64,000 nt of DNA from Pseudomonadota bacterium (GCA_023432855.1 JAEZEZ010000090.1:25599-89598), one strand, 5' to 3'. Positions 8,839-18,296 are shown, counted from the first letter of the stretch. Notes: generated from the letters alone by a model not told the origin. Made by a program: numbers and translations.

Positions 8839-10155
8839 ATGATCCTTATTGCTTCCGCCGTCGTGCTGTTCCTCATCCTGCTGAACGGCCTGTTCGCCAT
8901 GTCCGAGCTGGCGGTGGTCTCGTCACGCAGGCCAAAGCTGCAGAGCCGGGCCGACCACGGCGACGATGGCGCGGCGGCGGCGTTGCGGCTGGCGGAGAAT
9001 CCAACCCGGTTCCTGTCGGCCGTCCAGGTGGGCATCACCCTGATCGGCATCCTGGCCGGCGCCTACGGCCAGGCCACGATCGCAGGAGAGCTGGAGACCA
9101 TGCTTCGGGGCGCGCCCGTCGTCGCGCCCTACGCCGGCGCCCTGTCGACCTTCGTGGTGGTCGCCCTGATCACCTACCTGTCGCTTGTGCTGGGCGAACT
9201 GGCGCCCAAGCGCTTCGCCCTGCTGTTCCCGGAGAGCATCGCCGCCGTCGTGGCGAGGCCCCTGTCGCTGATGGCCCTGGTCCTGCATCCCTTCGTCAGC
9301 CTGCTGACCATGTCCACCGCCGGCATCCTGCGGCTGATGGGACTGAAGGACAGCAAGGGCGAATCGATCACCCAGGACGAGGTCGAGACGGTGCTGGCCG
9401 AAGGCGCGCGCGCCGGCCTCATCGAACGTCAGGAACGGGAGATGATCGACGAGGTCATGCGCCTCGGCGACCGGCCGGTGCGGGTGGCCATGACGCCGCG
9501 CAAGGACGTCTTCTGGCTGTCGCTGGAGGACGACGAGGCCCAGCAGCGCGCCGACATCCGCGACTGCCCCCATTCGCGCATGGTCGTCACCTCCGCCGGC
9601 GGGTTCGACGAGCCGCTGGGCGTGGTGCACAAGAAGGACCTGCTCGACGCCATGCTCGCGGGCAAGCCGCTGGACGTGCGCGCCCACATGCAGCCGCCCG
9701 CCTACATTCCCGAGACCGCCACCCTGCTCACCGCCATGGAGATGCTGCAGAAGACGCCCCAGCACCTGGCCCTGGTGGTCGACGAGTACGGCGGCGTCGA
9801 GGGCGTCATCACCCCGACCGACCTGCTGGAGATGATCGCCGGCGACTTCCCCGAGGCGCACGACCAGCAGACGCCGAACATCGTCGCCCGGGGCGACGGA
9901 ACCTTCCTCGTCGACGGCCGCACCAGCGTGGACGAACTCGCCGAGCGCCTGCAGATGAACGTCGAGGAGGAGGCCAGCTTCCACACGGTCGCCGGCCTCG
10001 TGCTGCACGACCTGGGCCGCTTCCCCGAAGAGGGCGAGACCCTGGAGCTGGCCGGCTACCGCATCGAGATCATCGACATGGACGAGCGCCGCATCGACAA
10101 GCTGCTCTTCACCCGATTGGGCGAGCCGCGGCCGGCCCCGGAGGCGGACGCCTAG
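8839..10155 (+). CDS. CNNM/CorC-HlyC family transporter
   Basis: A 438-residue membrane protein of the hemolysin C/CNNM group, associated with Mg2+ or Co2+ handling. It has an N-terminal DUF21 domain with about four membrane segments (residues 1-190; NGLFAMSELAVVSSRRPKLQ, LVLGELAPKRFALLFPE), a tandem CBS pair (about 205-335, ending LALVVDEYGGVEGVITPTDL) and a C-terminal CorC_HlyC domain (about 350-430, DVGRFPEEGE-like). Its stop codon region overlaps the convergent channel gene by four bases. Confidence 0.94.
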   Translation: MILIASAVVLFLILLNGLFAMSELAVVSSRRPKLQSRADHGDDGAAAALRLAENPTRFLSAVQVGITLIGILAGAYGQATIAGELETMLRGAPVVAPYAGALSTFVVVALITYLSLVLGELAPKRFALLFPESIAAVVARPLSLMALVLHPFVSLLTMSTAGILRLMGLKDSKGESITQDEVETVLAEGARAGLIERQEREMIDEVMRLGDRPVRVAMTPRKDVFWLSLEDDEAQQRADIRDCPHSRMVVTSAGGFDEPLGVVHKKDLLDAMLAGKPLDVRAHMQPPAYIPETATLLTAMEMLQKTPQHLALVVDEYGGVEGVITPTDLLEMIAGDFPEAHDQQTPNIVARGDGTFLVDGRTSVDELAERLQMNVEEEASFHTVAGLVLHDLGRFPEEGETLELAGYRIEIIDMDERRIDKLLFTRLGEPRPAPEADA

Positions 10156-12050
10156 TCGCGCGCCAGCACCACCACCCGGTCCTGCGCCGCAAAGGTCATC
10201 GGCTCCGACTTGTCGGGGTTCAGCCTCACGCCGCCCAGGCCGCGCTCGTCCGGCTCGTCCGGACGGCGCCGGCAGTAGCCCAGCGCCACCTCGCCGCGCC
10301 GCCGGGCGGCTTCGGCGACGGTGAAGAAGTTCACGGGCTCCTCCAGGCTGACGTAGTCGCCCATCGGCTTCAGCCGGATTTCCGAACCCTGCTCGTCGAG
10401 CAGGTCGGTGAAGATCGCCGACAGGTGCTCGTTTTCCGAGGCCTGGGCCAGCATCAGGCTGACCAGCCGGTTGGAGACCACGAAGTCGTCCGCGCGCGTC
10501 ACCTCGGCCAGTTCGCTGTTGCGAACGTCCGCCATCTCGCTGACCACGTTGATCCGCCTGCCCGACTGCTCGACCAGCTTGCGGACGTGCAGCAGGGTGA
10601 CGAGGGTGCGCGTATCGGCGGCCTGGGCGTCCAGGTCGTCGGAGTATCCGAGGACGATCACGTGGTCGTAGGAGGGCAGGTCCAGCGTGGCGAGGACGGC
10701 GGGGCTGGTGGCGTCGACCTTCTCGGCGCGCACCTCGAGGGTATCGCGCACCCGCGCCTCGCCCACCTCGGTCAGCAGGCGCGGCGCGCTGGCCGCGATC
10801 GTCAGCAGCGATCCGGGCGCCACGAACCGTGACAGTTCCGAGGCGATGATCCGCCCGCGCCGGTTCCAGCCCAGCATCAGCGTCCGCTCCGGCCGCCCCT
10901 TGCGGCGTGGCGGCTTGCGCAACGCCCGCTCGACGATCGGGACCTCGTCGCGCGGCCGGCAGATCCGGCTGTCGTCCTCGGCGATGTAGATGGCCTTGCT
11001 GCCGGCCTCGATCACCATGTCCATGGGCGGGTTGAGCCGCGCGGTCCCCTGGGGATCACAGACTCCCATGAGGACGCAGCTCTCATGGGCCACGATGGCG
11101 TCGCCGAACCGCATGCCCACGATGTCCGGCGCGTCGACGACGTAGATCTCGTCCCCCTCGAAACCCAGCAGCTCGGTGTAGACCGCGCTCAGGCCCGACT
11201 GCAGGCACGACTGGACCACGATGCGCGCGATCAGCTCGTCCGCGAGCACGACCTGCAGCTCGTCGCCGCCAACCGCCTTGGCCAGGGCCACGTTCTCCTG
11301 GTCGCGGATCTCGGCGGCGATGCGATAGCGGTCCTCGCGCCGGGCGGGATCGGCCACCAGGGCCAGCACGGTCTTCAGCACCCGGGAATCCGGATCCGGC
11401 CCGTCGGGCGACAGCACGATGACCGATCTCGAGCTCTGGGGGCTGACGATCGACAGATCGTACAGGTTGGTCGGATCGCCGCTGCGGCAGATAATGCGCG
11501 TGCCCCGCCGCCGGCCGATCTTTGCGGCGATGGCGTCCTCCATCTCCACCTTGTCCATGTCGGCCATGACCACGATGCAGCCGCCGTGCGCGCTCTGGTT
11601 GGCCAGCACCAGTTCCTTGATGATGTCGAAGATGGAGTCCGACCAGTTGAGGATCAGCGTGTGCCCGTCCTCGAGCACCCGCGATCGCCCCTTGCGCAGC
11701 TCGTCCAGCTTGTCGTTGACCCCGGCCCCGATGATGCCGATCAGCGCCGACACCAGGAAGATTCCCGTCAGCGTGACCACCAGGGTCACCGAGCGGTAGG
11801 CCCAGCCCATGTCCGCGGCGATGGCGCCGGGATCGATGGCCCGCATGAAGGCCTGCCAGGAGGCTTCGAAGAAGTCGAGCGTGTCGCCGTCGGCCGGCGC
11901 GATGCGGGCCACGGCGATGACCAGGGCGGCGAGGACGATGACCGCCACCGAGATGACGGTCAGCCAGCCGATCAGCGCGATCGGCCCCGCAGCCATGCTC
12001 TTGTCGAACTCGTAGCGAAGCCGGTCGCCCAGCCTGATGCCGTTGTCCAT
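10152..12050 (-). CDS. CASTOR/POLLUX-related ion channel protein
   Basis: A 632-residue protein with two N-terminal membrane segments (about residues 20-48 and 84-110) and a large cytosolic region resembling tandem RCK-like NAD-binding domains (TLILNWSDSIFDIIKELVLA; RTLMLGWNRRGRIIASELSR). This is the architecture of plant CASTOR/POLLUX nuclear ion channels and their bacterial relatives. The segment between the membrane helices holds a probable pore region (FMRAIDPGAIAADMGWAYR). The physiological ion in bacteria is not established. A 108-base gap separates it from the kinase gene downstream. Confidence 0.88.
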   Translation of the reverse strand: MDNGIRLGDRLRYEFDKSMAAGPIALIGWLTVISVAVIVLAALVIAVARIAPADGDTLDFFEASWQAFMRAIDPGAIAADMGWAYRSVTLVVTLTGIFLVSALIGIIGAGVNDKLDELRKGRSRVLEDGHTLILNWSDSIFDIIKELVLANQSAHGGCIVVMADMDKVEMEDAIAAKIGRRRGTRIICRSGDPTNLYDLSIVSPQSSRSVIVLSPDGPDPDSRVLKTVLALVADPARREDRYRIAAEIRDQENVALAKAVGGDELQVVLADELIARIVVQSCLQSGLSAVYTELLGFEGDEIYVVDAPDIVGMRFGDAIVAHESCVLMGVCDPQGTARLNPPMDMVIEAGSKAIYIAEDDSRICRPRDEVPIVERALRKPPRRKGRPERTLMLGWNRRGRIIASELSRFVAPGSLLTIAASAPRLLTEVGEARVRDTLEVRAEKVDATSPAVLATLDLPSYDHVIVLGYSDDLDAQAADTRTLVTLLHVRKLVEQSGRRINVVSEMADVRNSELAEVTRADDFVVSNRLVSLMLAQASENEHLSAIFTDLLDEQGSEIRLKPMGDYVSLEEPVNFFTVAEAARRRGEVALGYCRRRPDEPDERGLGGVRLNPDKSEPMTFAAQDRVVVLARD

Positions 12051-12158
12051 ACCCCCGCCGCGTCCCCAGCGGCCCCCGATTACTGCTCCGGCGCAGCCCC
12101 CCGCTCCGGTCTCCTACCTTCTTAGAACGCCAAGATGCGGATTTGGAAGAAGCTTCTC

Positions 12159-14222
12159 CTAGACGAGGAGACGGCTGATCTCGGTGGCGAGCTCGTTCTG
12201 GGTGTAGGGCTTGTTCAGCCGCGGCAGCACCGAGGCTTCCGCTTCGGTCAGATCGGCATAGCCAGTAGCCAGCAGGATCGGCAGTCCGGGCCTGAGGTCG
12301 CGCACGCGGGTCGCAAGCTCGGTCCCCGTCATCCCGGGCATGGCGTGGTCGGTGATCAGCAGGTCGAGCCCGCCGTTCAGTCGCTCCAGAGCCTCCAGGG
12401 CTTCTTCGCCGGAATGGGCGGCGATCACCGTGTGTCCCAGTTCCTCCAGCATCTCCACAGCGCTCATGGCGATGAGCAGATCGTCGTCCACCAGCAGGAT
12501 GCGCGCCGGACGGCTTTCCCGGGCAGGAATTTCGGGTTCCTCCTGCGCTGCGGGCGCGTCGGCCAGGGGCAGCCACAGTTCCGCCGTGGTGCCATCCCCG
12601 GGCTTGCTGCGCAGCCGGAACGCACCCCCCGACTGTTGGGCCAGACCGTGGACCATCGAGAGGCCCAGTCCCGTGCCCTTCCCGACCCCCTTGGTTGAGA
12701 AGAACGGCTCGATGGCCTTCCGCAGGGTATCCTCGTCCATTCCGCATCCGGAATCCGAAACGGTCAGCCGTACGTACGAACCGGGATCGAGACCCTGGAC
12801 CAGGTCGCCAGTCGCCGTCGCGTCCGCTTGCTCCAGACAGATCGTCAGTTCACCGCCCTCGTCCATGGCGTCGCGCGCGTTGACCGCCAGGTTCAGGAGC
12901 GCCATTTCGAGCTGGTTCGGATCGACCCTCACCGCCGGGAGTTCGTCGGGCGCTTCGATACGCACCGACACCAACGGGCCCACCGACCGTTCGAGCAGCC
13001 CCTGCATCTCGCTGACCAGCTTCAGCGCGTCCGTCGGCCGTGGTTGCAGATCTTGGCGCCTGGCGAAGGCGAGGAGCCTCTGCGTCAGGGCCGCACCGCG
13101 CCGCGCGCCCTGCATGGCGCCGTCGATCAAGCGCTGCAGGCGCACGTCCGGCGGAACCCGCCGGGAGAGCATGTCCAGGTTGCCGATGACGACCATCAGC
13201 AGGTTGTTGAAATCGTGGGCGACGCCCCCGACGAGCTGCCCCATCACCTCGATCTTCTGCGCGTGGCGGAGCTGTTCCTGCACCTTCTCGCGGGCGGCCA
13301 TCTCTGCGGTGAGTTCCGCGTTCGCGGCGGCGAGGTCGGCGGTCCGCTCCTGGACCCTGACCTCCAGGGCCTCGCGCTCGGCGGAGATTTCGCCGAGCAG
13401 CCGCTCGCGTTCGCGCTCCGCCGCACGCCTTTGGGTATTGTCCGCGGTGACGCCCACGACCGTTTCGGGATTTCCGGCCCCATCGCGGCGCAGCCTGCCC
13501 TTCGCCTCGATCCAGTGAGCCGAGCCATCCGGCCAGGTCACGCCGTAGCCGATGTCGTAGTCCCCGTGTCCCTCGGCGGTTCGGCGGGCCGCCGCTCGGA
13601 CCCGTTCCCGGTCCTCTTCGGCGATGGCTCCGAGGAAGTCCTCGAACGCGAAAGGCTCGTCAGGCCCCCGCCCGAAGTGAGCCTTGCAGGCCGCCGAGGC
13701 TTCAAACCGCCCATCGCCGAGGTGATAGGTCCACGATCCCAGGTGACCGGCTTCCATGGCGATGCGCAGTCGCTCTTCCGCCTCATGGACCTCTTCCAGC
13801 CGCTCCCGCGCTTCGTACTGCCTTCGGCGGCCGCGCAGCGCCGCCTGGGCGGCGCCGACGAGGGTGGTCGGGTGGAAGGGGCGCTCCAGGAAGGTCACGT
13901 TGCCGAGCGTCTGCATCAGCCGCGCTGCCGCCGGATTGCGTTCCTCGTAGCCGCCCTGGCGGGTCAGGATCATGAACGGAAGGTCCGACCACGGGGGCTG
14001 TGCGCCGATCCAGTCGGCCAGGGCCCGAAGATCGGCGCCTCTCAAGGCTTCATCCGAAACCAGCGCCGCTCCGGCGCCCGCCCGCAAATTCGAGACGAGC
14101 TCCGGCAGGGAGCGGCATTCCACCGCGTCCATCCGCGCCTCGCCCAACACGCCGCATGCGACGCGGCTGTCGCGACCGGTCGGCGCAAGGACCAGGATCC
14201 GTTCCGACAGGGCCGACGGCAT
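12159..14222 (-). CDS. Soluble hybrid histidine kinase (PAS-HK-REC)
   Basis: A 687-residue sensor kinase without membrane helices. Order: degenerate receiver-like N-terminus (about 7-130), PAS domain (about 150-262), coiled coil (265-320), HisKA with His336 in GGVAHDFNNLL, HATPase with the N box near 444-452, DSGCGMD (489-495) and GTGLGLS (516-522), then a C-terminal receiver (574-685) with acceptor Asp625 in DLLITDHAMPG and Lys in NKPYT. The N-terminal receiver lacks a convincing phospho-acceptor. Its ATG shares one base with the stop of the KaiC-like gene (TGATG), so the pair is translationally coupled. The input signal is unknown. Confidence 0.94.
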   Translation of the reverse strand: MPSALSERILVLAPTGRDSRVACGVLGEARMDAVECRSLPELVSNLRAGAGAALVSDEALRGADLRALADWIGAQPPWSDLPFMILTRQGGYEERNPAAARLMQTLGNVTFLERPFHPTTLVGAAQAALRGRRRQYEARERLEEVHEAEERLRIAMEAGHLGSWTYHLGDGRFEASAACKAHFGRGPDEPFAFEDFLGAIAEEDRERVRAAARRTAEGHGDYDIGYGVTWPDGSAHWIEAKGRLRRDGAGNPETVVGVTADNTQRRAAERERERLLGEISAEREALEVRVQERTADLAAANAELTAEMAAREKVQEQLRHAQKIEVMGQLVGGVAHDFNNLLMVVIGNLDMLSRRVPPDVRLQRLIDGAMQGARRGAALTQRLLAFARRQDLQPRPTDALKLVSEMQGLLERSVGPLVSVRIEAPDELPAVRVDPNQLEMALLNLAVNARDAMDEGGELTICLEQADATATGDLVQGLDPGSYVRLTVSDSGCGMDEDTLRKAIEPFFSTKGVGKGTGLGLSMVHGLAQQSGGAFRLRSKPGDGTTAELWLPLADAPAAQEEPEIPARESRPARILLVDDDLLIAMSAVEMLEELGHTVIAAHSGEEALEALERLNGGLDLLITDHAMPGMTGTELATRVRDLRPGLPILLATGYADLTEAEASVLPRLNKPYTQNELATEISRLLV

Positions 14223-15715
14223 CAGGGAATCTGCGGCATCAGGGTGTTGTCCGGTCCGACGAAGCTCGGAACGCCCCTCAGGACGCCCTGGAAGCCGTCC
14301 AGCGGCCGGCCGACCTGGATGCCGTTCGATCCGATCCGGTACTCGCGGATGGTGCCTTCGTGGTGGCCTGCCCGCTTCTTGATCACCGAGATCGCCCGGC
14401 GCACCTCGCCGAGCGCCTCGAAGTAGCGCAGCAACAGCACCGTGTCGGCCAGGTAGGTGACATCCACGGGGGACTTCATCTCCCCCACGAGCCCATGCTG
14501 GGCGACCGTCAGGAAGCTCGTGACCCCCTGGCGGTTCAGATACTGCAAGAGCTCGTGGATATGCAGGACAAGGAACTGCTCTTCCGGCATCGCCGCCTGG
14601 TAGCCGTTGAGGCTGTCGATCACGACGGTTCGGGCGCCGCTGCCATCCACGGCGTTGCGAACGCGCTGGGTAAATTCGCCGGGCGACAGTTCCGCCGCGT
14701 CCACCTGCTCGATGTGCAGGTTGCCTTCCTGCCGTAGCGCTTCCAAGTCGATGCCGAGGCCCTTCGCGCGGTCGAACAGCAGGCCGAGCTCTTCATCGAA
14801 GATGAACAGCGCCGCCTTTTCGCCCCGCGCCACCGCCGCGGCGGCGAAGTGAAGGGTGAACAGCGATTTGCCTGTGCCTGCGGGCCCGAGGATCAGCGCG
14901 CTCGATCCCCGCTCCACGCCGCCGCCCAGCAACTGGTCCAGTTCTGCAAGGCCGCTGTCGACCGGCTCGCGGGTGAAGACGCTCTTGTGTTCGACCGAAC
15001 GCAGGCGCGGGAAGGCGGTAACCCCGCCGCGAACGATGGAAAAGTCGTGGTATCCGCCGCGATAGGTGGTGCCGCGATACTTGATGACCCGAAGTCGGCG
15101 GCGCTCCGCGCCATACAGGGGCGCAAGCTCCTCCAGCCGCACGACCCCATGCGCCAGGCTGTGCACGGTGCGATCGGTCGCCTCGCTGGTCAGGTCGTCG
15201 AGCAGCAGGACGGTCGAGCCCTGCTTGGCGAAATAGTGCTTCATCGCCAGGACTTGGCGGCGGTATCGCAGCGAACTCTGCGCGAGCAGCCGGATCTCCG
15301 ACAGGCTGTCGATCACTACGCGGACCGGCTTGGCCTTCTCGACCATCTCGAAGATGCGCTTGGCTGTCTCCCCCAGCTCGAGGTCCGCGGAGTACAGCAG
15401 GCTCTGCTGCTGGTCTTCGTCGAGCATGCTTTCGGGGGGCAGCAGTTCGAAGAGCGTCAGCTCCGGGGGCAGGTCCCAGCCATGGGACCGCATCGTATCC
15501 TCAAGCTCCTCCTCCGTTTCGGCCAGGGTGATGTAAAGGCCGCGCTCGCCCTTCGCCGCGCCTTCAAGGAGGAACTGAAGCGCGATCGTCGTTTTGCCGG
15601 CTCCGGGACTTCCCTCCAGAAGGTAGATCCGGTGACGTGTCAGACCGCCGTTCAGGATATCGTCCAGTCCGTCGACGCCCGTGCCGGCGCGCGTTCTGTC
15701 TGCAGTATCTGTCAT
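14222..15715 (-). CDS. Double-domain KaiC-like ATPase
   Basis: A 497-residue RecA-superfamily protein with two KaiC domains. Walker A motifs are GSPGAGKT (residues 35-42) and GPAGTGKS (277-284); Walker B-like segments are RVVIDSLSEIRLL and RTVVIDSLNGYQA. Each domain carries the paired Glu expected in ATP hydrolysis (ITLAETEEEL; FIFDEELGLL). In cyanobacteria KaiC is the clock core, but no kaiA or kaiB is in the window, so it more likely acts with the co-transcribed hybrid kinase as a switch or timer. It is the first gene of the two-gene operon. Confidence 0.93.
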   Translation of the reverse strand: MTDTADRTRAGTGVDGLDDILNGGLTRHRIYLLEGSPGAGKTTIALQFLLEGAAKGERGLYITLAETEEELEDTMRSHGWDLPPELTLFELLPPESMLDEDQQQSLLYSADLELGETAKRIFEMVEKAKPVRVVIDSLSEIRLLAQSSLRYRRQVLAMKHYFAKQGSTVLLLDDLTSEATDRTVHSLAHGVVRLEELAPLYGAERRRLRVIKYRGTTYRGGYHDFSIVRGGVTAFPRLRSVEHKSVFTREPVDSGLAELDQLLGGGVERGSSALILGPAGTGKSLFTLHFAAAAVARGEKAALFIFDEELGLLFDRAKGLGIDLEALRQEGNLHIEQVDAAELSPGEFTQRVRNAVDGSGARTVVIDSLNGYQAAMPEEQFLVLHIHELLQYLNRQGVTSFLTVAQHGLVGEMKSPVDVTYLADTVLLLRYFEALGEVRRAISVIKKRAGHHEGTIREYRIGSNGIQVGRPLDGFQGVLRGVPSFVGPDNTLMPQIP

Positions 15716-15832
15716 GCTCTCGTTTCGCCCTGCGCCCCCGGTGAACTTGAGGCCCCCCGCAACCGGTAGAAAAGCATTACGGCCCCGCTCGGTTCCCGTG
15801 CAGCCAAGCTTCGCCCCGCGCGTTCTCCCGCC

Positions 15833-16672
15833 ATGGCACGAGCCCGCACGACGCCGGACAATCAGGAATACGCCATCGGGCTCGCCCGGGCCTTCGGCGG
15901 CGCGTTGATCTTCGCCTTCCCGCTGCTCATGACCATGGAGATGTGGGAACTCGGCTTCTACATGGACCGGACCCGTCTCGCCCTGTTCCTCGCCCTGGGC
16001 CTGCCGCTCCTCTTCGGCCTCTCCTACTTCGCCGGCTTCAGGACCACGCGCGACTGGCGTGACGATTTGCTGGACGCGCTCGCCGCCTATGCAGTGGGTT
16101 TCATCGCTGCGGCCGCCCTCCTCTGGCTCTTTTCAGTGATCGGCCCCGATATGCCGGTACGCGAGACGGTCGGCAAGGTCGCCTTGCAGGCGGTCCCCGG
16201 AGGGATCGGCGCATTGCTCGCCCGCAAGCAGTTCGGCCAGCGGGAAGACGATGGCGGCCCCGAGGAAGGCGATGGCCGCAAGGGATACGCGAGCGAGCTC
16301 TTCCTGATGACCGCCGGCGCCCTCTTCATCGCCTTCAATGTGGCGCCGACCGAAGAGATGGTCCTGATCGCCTACCAGATGAGCCCCTGGCACGCCCTGA
16401 CGCTCGCAGGCGTCTCGCTGGCGGTGCTCCACGCCCTGGTGTTCAGCGTGGGTTTCGCCGGCCAGGAAGAGGGACACGGGTCCGGCTCGACGATCCGCAC
16501 CTTCCTCTTCTTCACCCTGGTCGGCTACGCGATCGCACTGCTGGTCAGCCTGTACATTCTGTGGACCTTCTCGCGCACAGACAGCGGCCTGAACGGCGAG
16601 CTGCTGAAGACCGTGATCGTGCTCGGTTTTCCTTCTTCCATCGGGGCCGCCGCCGCGCGGCTGCTGGTCTGA
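15833..16672 (+). CDS. TIGR02587 family integral membrane protein
   Basis: A 279-residue protein with about seven or eight predicted membrane segments, matching the TIGR02587/DUF2391 family (AIGLARAFGGALIFAFPLLM; TMEMWELGFYMDR; NVAPTEEMVLIAYQMSPWH). Function is unknown. The charged loop at about residues 130-155 separates two halves. The ATG at 15833 lies 117 bases from the divergent KaiC gene. It is followed two bases later by the TIGR02588 gene, its usual partner. Confidence 0.88.
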   Translation: MARARTTPDNQEYAIGLARAFGGALIFAFPLLMTMEMWELGFYMDRTRLALFLALGLPLLFGLSYFAGFRTTRDWRDDLLDALAAYAVGFIAAAALLWLFSVIGPDMPVRETVGKVALQAVPGGIGALLARKQFGQREDDGGPEEGDGRKGYASELFLMTAGALFIAFNVAPTEEMVLIAYQMSPWHALTLAGVSLAVLHALVFSVGFAGQEEGHGSGSTIRTFLFFTLVGYAIALLVSLYILWTFSRTDSGLNGELLKTVIVLGFPSSIGAAAARLLV

Positions 16673-16674
16673 CC

Positions 16675-17076
16675 ATGGCCGCCGCGAAGAAGCCCGCTCC
16701 CGTTCACTGGACCCAGCGCGCCCCGCTGCTCGAATGGATCTCGGCAGCCATCGGCCTTGTCCTCAGCATCGCCGCCATCGGATTTGTCGCGTGGGACGGC
16801 CTGCAGGCCGACGGGCGCGCCCCGCAGATCACGGTGCAGGCCACGGCCATCCGACCGGCGCCGGGGGGCTTCCTGGTGGAGGTCGAGGCGCGCAACCTCA
16901 GCCGTGAGACAGCGGCGGCGGTCGAGATCGAGGGCGCCCTGGCTGACGGCGAAACGGCGCGCATTCAGTTCGACTACGTCCCGGGACAAGGTCGACGAAC
17001 CGGCGGCCTCCTGTTCCGGACCGATCCCCGCAGCGCGGGGCTGGAGCTGAACGTCCGGGGGTATTCGATCCCGTGA
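16675..17076 (+). CDS. TIGR02588 family protein
   Basis: A 133-residue protein with one N-terminal membrane helix (about residues 18-40, LEWISAAIGLVLSIAAIGFV) and a beta-sandwich-like periplasmic domain (APQITVQATAIRPAPGGFLV ... RIQFDYVPGQGRRTGGLLF). Both it and TIGR02587 are families of unknown function that occur as a pair, suggesting a membrane complex. Its stop overlaps the next gene's GTG (GTGA). Confidence 0.87.
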   Translation: MAAAKKPAPVHWTQRAPLLEWISAAIGLVLSIAAIGFVAWDGLQADGRAPQITVQATAIRPAPGGFLVEVEARNLSRETAAAVEIEGALADGETARIQFDYVPGQGRRTGGLLFRTDPRSAGLELNVRGYSIP

Positions 17077-17972
17077 ACCCCGGGCGCTTTCTCCGGCTCC
17101 GCGCGCTCCAGGCCGAGCGTTGGATCGCGCGCCGGCTCCCGGTGCGCATCCTCGGGGTCGAAATCACATTTCCCGGCGCCGTGGAGGCGCTGGCGCGCGC
17201 GGGCTATGCGGCGCGCGGCTTCGTGTACGTCAGCATGGGGTCGATCGCGCTGCTGGCGGCGGTGGAGCTCGCCCCTTCGGCCCGGGACGGCCTCGGCGCG
17301 CTGCTGACCCTGGCGCAGTGGCCGGCGGGTTACCTCTGGCTGTCGGCGATCGCCCTCGCCTTATCCGGCTTCGCAGCCTGGCGCGCCGCTCAGGTCATCT
17401 TCGATGCCGACAACCAGGGCTCGCGGCCGTGGGCCCTGGGCAGTCGGGCTGGCCAGGCGATAAGCGGGGTCGTCTACGGCGCCCTCGCCATGTCGGTCTT
17501 CGAGCTGCTGGACGAAATCGAGGACGTCCGGGAGGGTGACATCGACACGGCCGCCGAACAGGCGGCGGAGGTGCTCGGCTGGCCCGGCGGCCACCTCGTG
17601 CTCATCGGGGTTGGCGTCTTCATCGCGGGCGCCGGCCTCGGCAACATTATCCAGGGCCTGCTCAGCGATTTCGGAAAGCGGCTGGGGTGTCCTGATGGCA
17701 CGCGGCGCTGGGCAGGATGGGTCGGGCGTGTGGGGTATGTGGCGAGAGGTTTCGCCTTCCTGCCGCTAGGATGGTTTCTGATCGAGGCGGGTCTGGACCT
17801 CGATCCCGGCGACGCCCGGGATCTCGGCGGCGCCCTTCAATCGCTCGAAGCCCAACCGTTTGGCTCGTGGGTCATGGGCGCGACTGCGGTGGGGCTGATT
17901 GCGTTCGGGCTGTTCGCCTTCATCGAGGCGCGGTACCGCTGCATCGAACCCAGGGACCCGTTGGCGGAATAG
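17073..17972 (+). CDS. DUF1206 family membrane protein
   Basis: A 299-residue protein with about six membrane segments arranged as three repeats, as in DUF1206; each repeat begins with an ARxGYxARGFVY-like motif (residues 44-56 ARAGYAARGFVYV, later SRAGQAISGVVYG and GRVGYVARGFAFL). Function unknown. The GTG start overlaps the TIGR02588 stop by four bases, so all three membrane proteins form one translationally coupled operon. Confidence 0.87.
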   Translation: MNPGRFLRLRALQAERWIARRLPVRILGVEITFPGAVEALARAGYAARGFVYVSMGSIALLAAVELAPSARDGLGALLTLAQWPAGYLWLSAIALALSGFAAWRAAQVIFDADNQGSRPWALGSRAGQAISGVVYGALAMSVFELLDEIEDVREGDIDTAAEQAAEVLGWPGGHLVLIGVGVFIAGAGLGNIIQGLLSDFGKRLGCPDGTRRWAGWVGRVGYVARGFAFLPLGWFLIEAGLDLDPGDARDLGGALQSLEAQPFGSWVMGATAVGLIAFGLFAFIEARYRCIEPRDPLAE

Positions 17973-18005
17973 GGGTCCCGGGCGGGCGGGGGCCGCGACG
18001 GCGGA

Positions 18006-18203
18006 TCAGTTCAGCCGGGGCTTGCGCTGCGGCCAGAGCCGCACCGGATCAAGGCGGTCGAGGCCGGTCTCGTAGCGCTCGGCCAGCCGGCGCCAGTGTT
18101 CCGCCAATTCGAGGTAGGCTTCCCGGCGCAGATCGCTCTCGGCCGCGCGCGCTTCGCGCTCGAGACCATCAGCCTTTGCCCGACACTGTTCCGGCGTTCT
18201 CAT
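18006..18203 (-). CDS. Small helical hypothetical protein, stress-promoter driven
   Basis: A 65-residue protein, MRTPEQCRAKADGLEREARA followed by LELAEHWRRLAERYETGLDR. It is a highly charged, probably coiled-coil helix pair; similar short proteins occur widely in Caulobacterales without known function. The longer GTG start at 18227 lies inside the EcfG-like promoter, so the ATG at 18203 is preferred. The mRNA would then be leaderless or nearly so. Confidence 0.78.
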   Translation of the reverse strand: MRTPEQCRAKADGLEREARAAESDLRREAYLELAEHWRRLAERYETGLDRLDPVRLWPQRKPRLN

Positions 18204-18212
18204 GGCAAGTGG

Positions 18213-18237
18213 AACCCGGATATTCACGTTCGGTTCC
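18213..18237 (-). promoter_or_regulatory. EcfG-like general stress promoter (palindromic)
   Basis: Reading on the minus strand, GGAAC (18237-18233), a 16-base spacer, then GGTT (18216-18213), ten bases before the ATG at 18203. The site is an inverted repeat, GGAACC-N14-GGTTCC, so the same element also reads GGAAC-N16-GGTT on the plus strand. The pattern matches GGAAC-N16/17-(C)GTT, the consensus for the alphaproteobacterial general stress sigma factor. Confidence 0.7.
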
Positions 18238-18240
18238 GGC

Positions 18241-18270
18241 GTGAAGAAGGGCTCCGCGGCGACGGAGCCC
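18241..18270 (-). terminator. Intrinsic terminator after the DUF4142 gene
   Basis: On the minus strand GGGCTCCG pairs with CGGAGCCC around a 6-base loop (18249-18270) and is followed by TTCTTC. It begins 26 bases after the DUF4142 stop, separating that gene from the small protein downstream. Confidence 0.75.
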
Positions 18271-18296
18271 TCCCTCAGGCGTGGCGTTGCGGGCCG

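Noticed and set aside
14222..15715. Circadian clock locus
   Set aside because: A KaiC-like gene is present, but no kaiA, kaiB or sasA-type partner is visible; KaiC-like ATPases are widespread without clocks.
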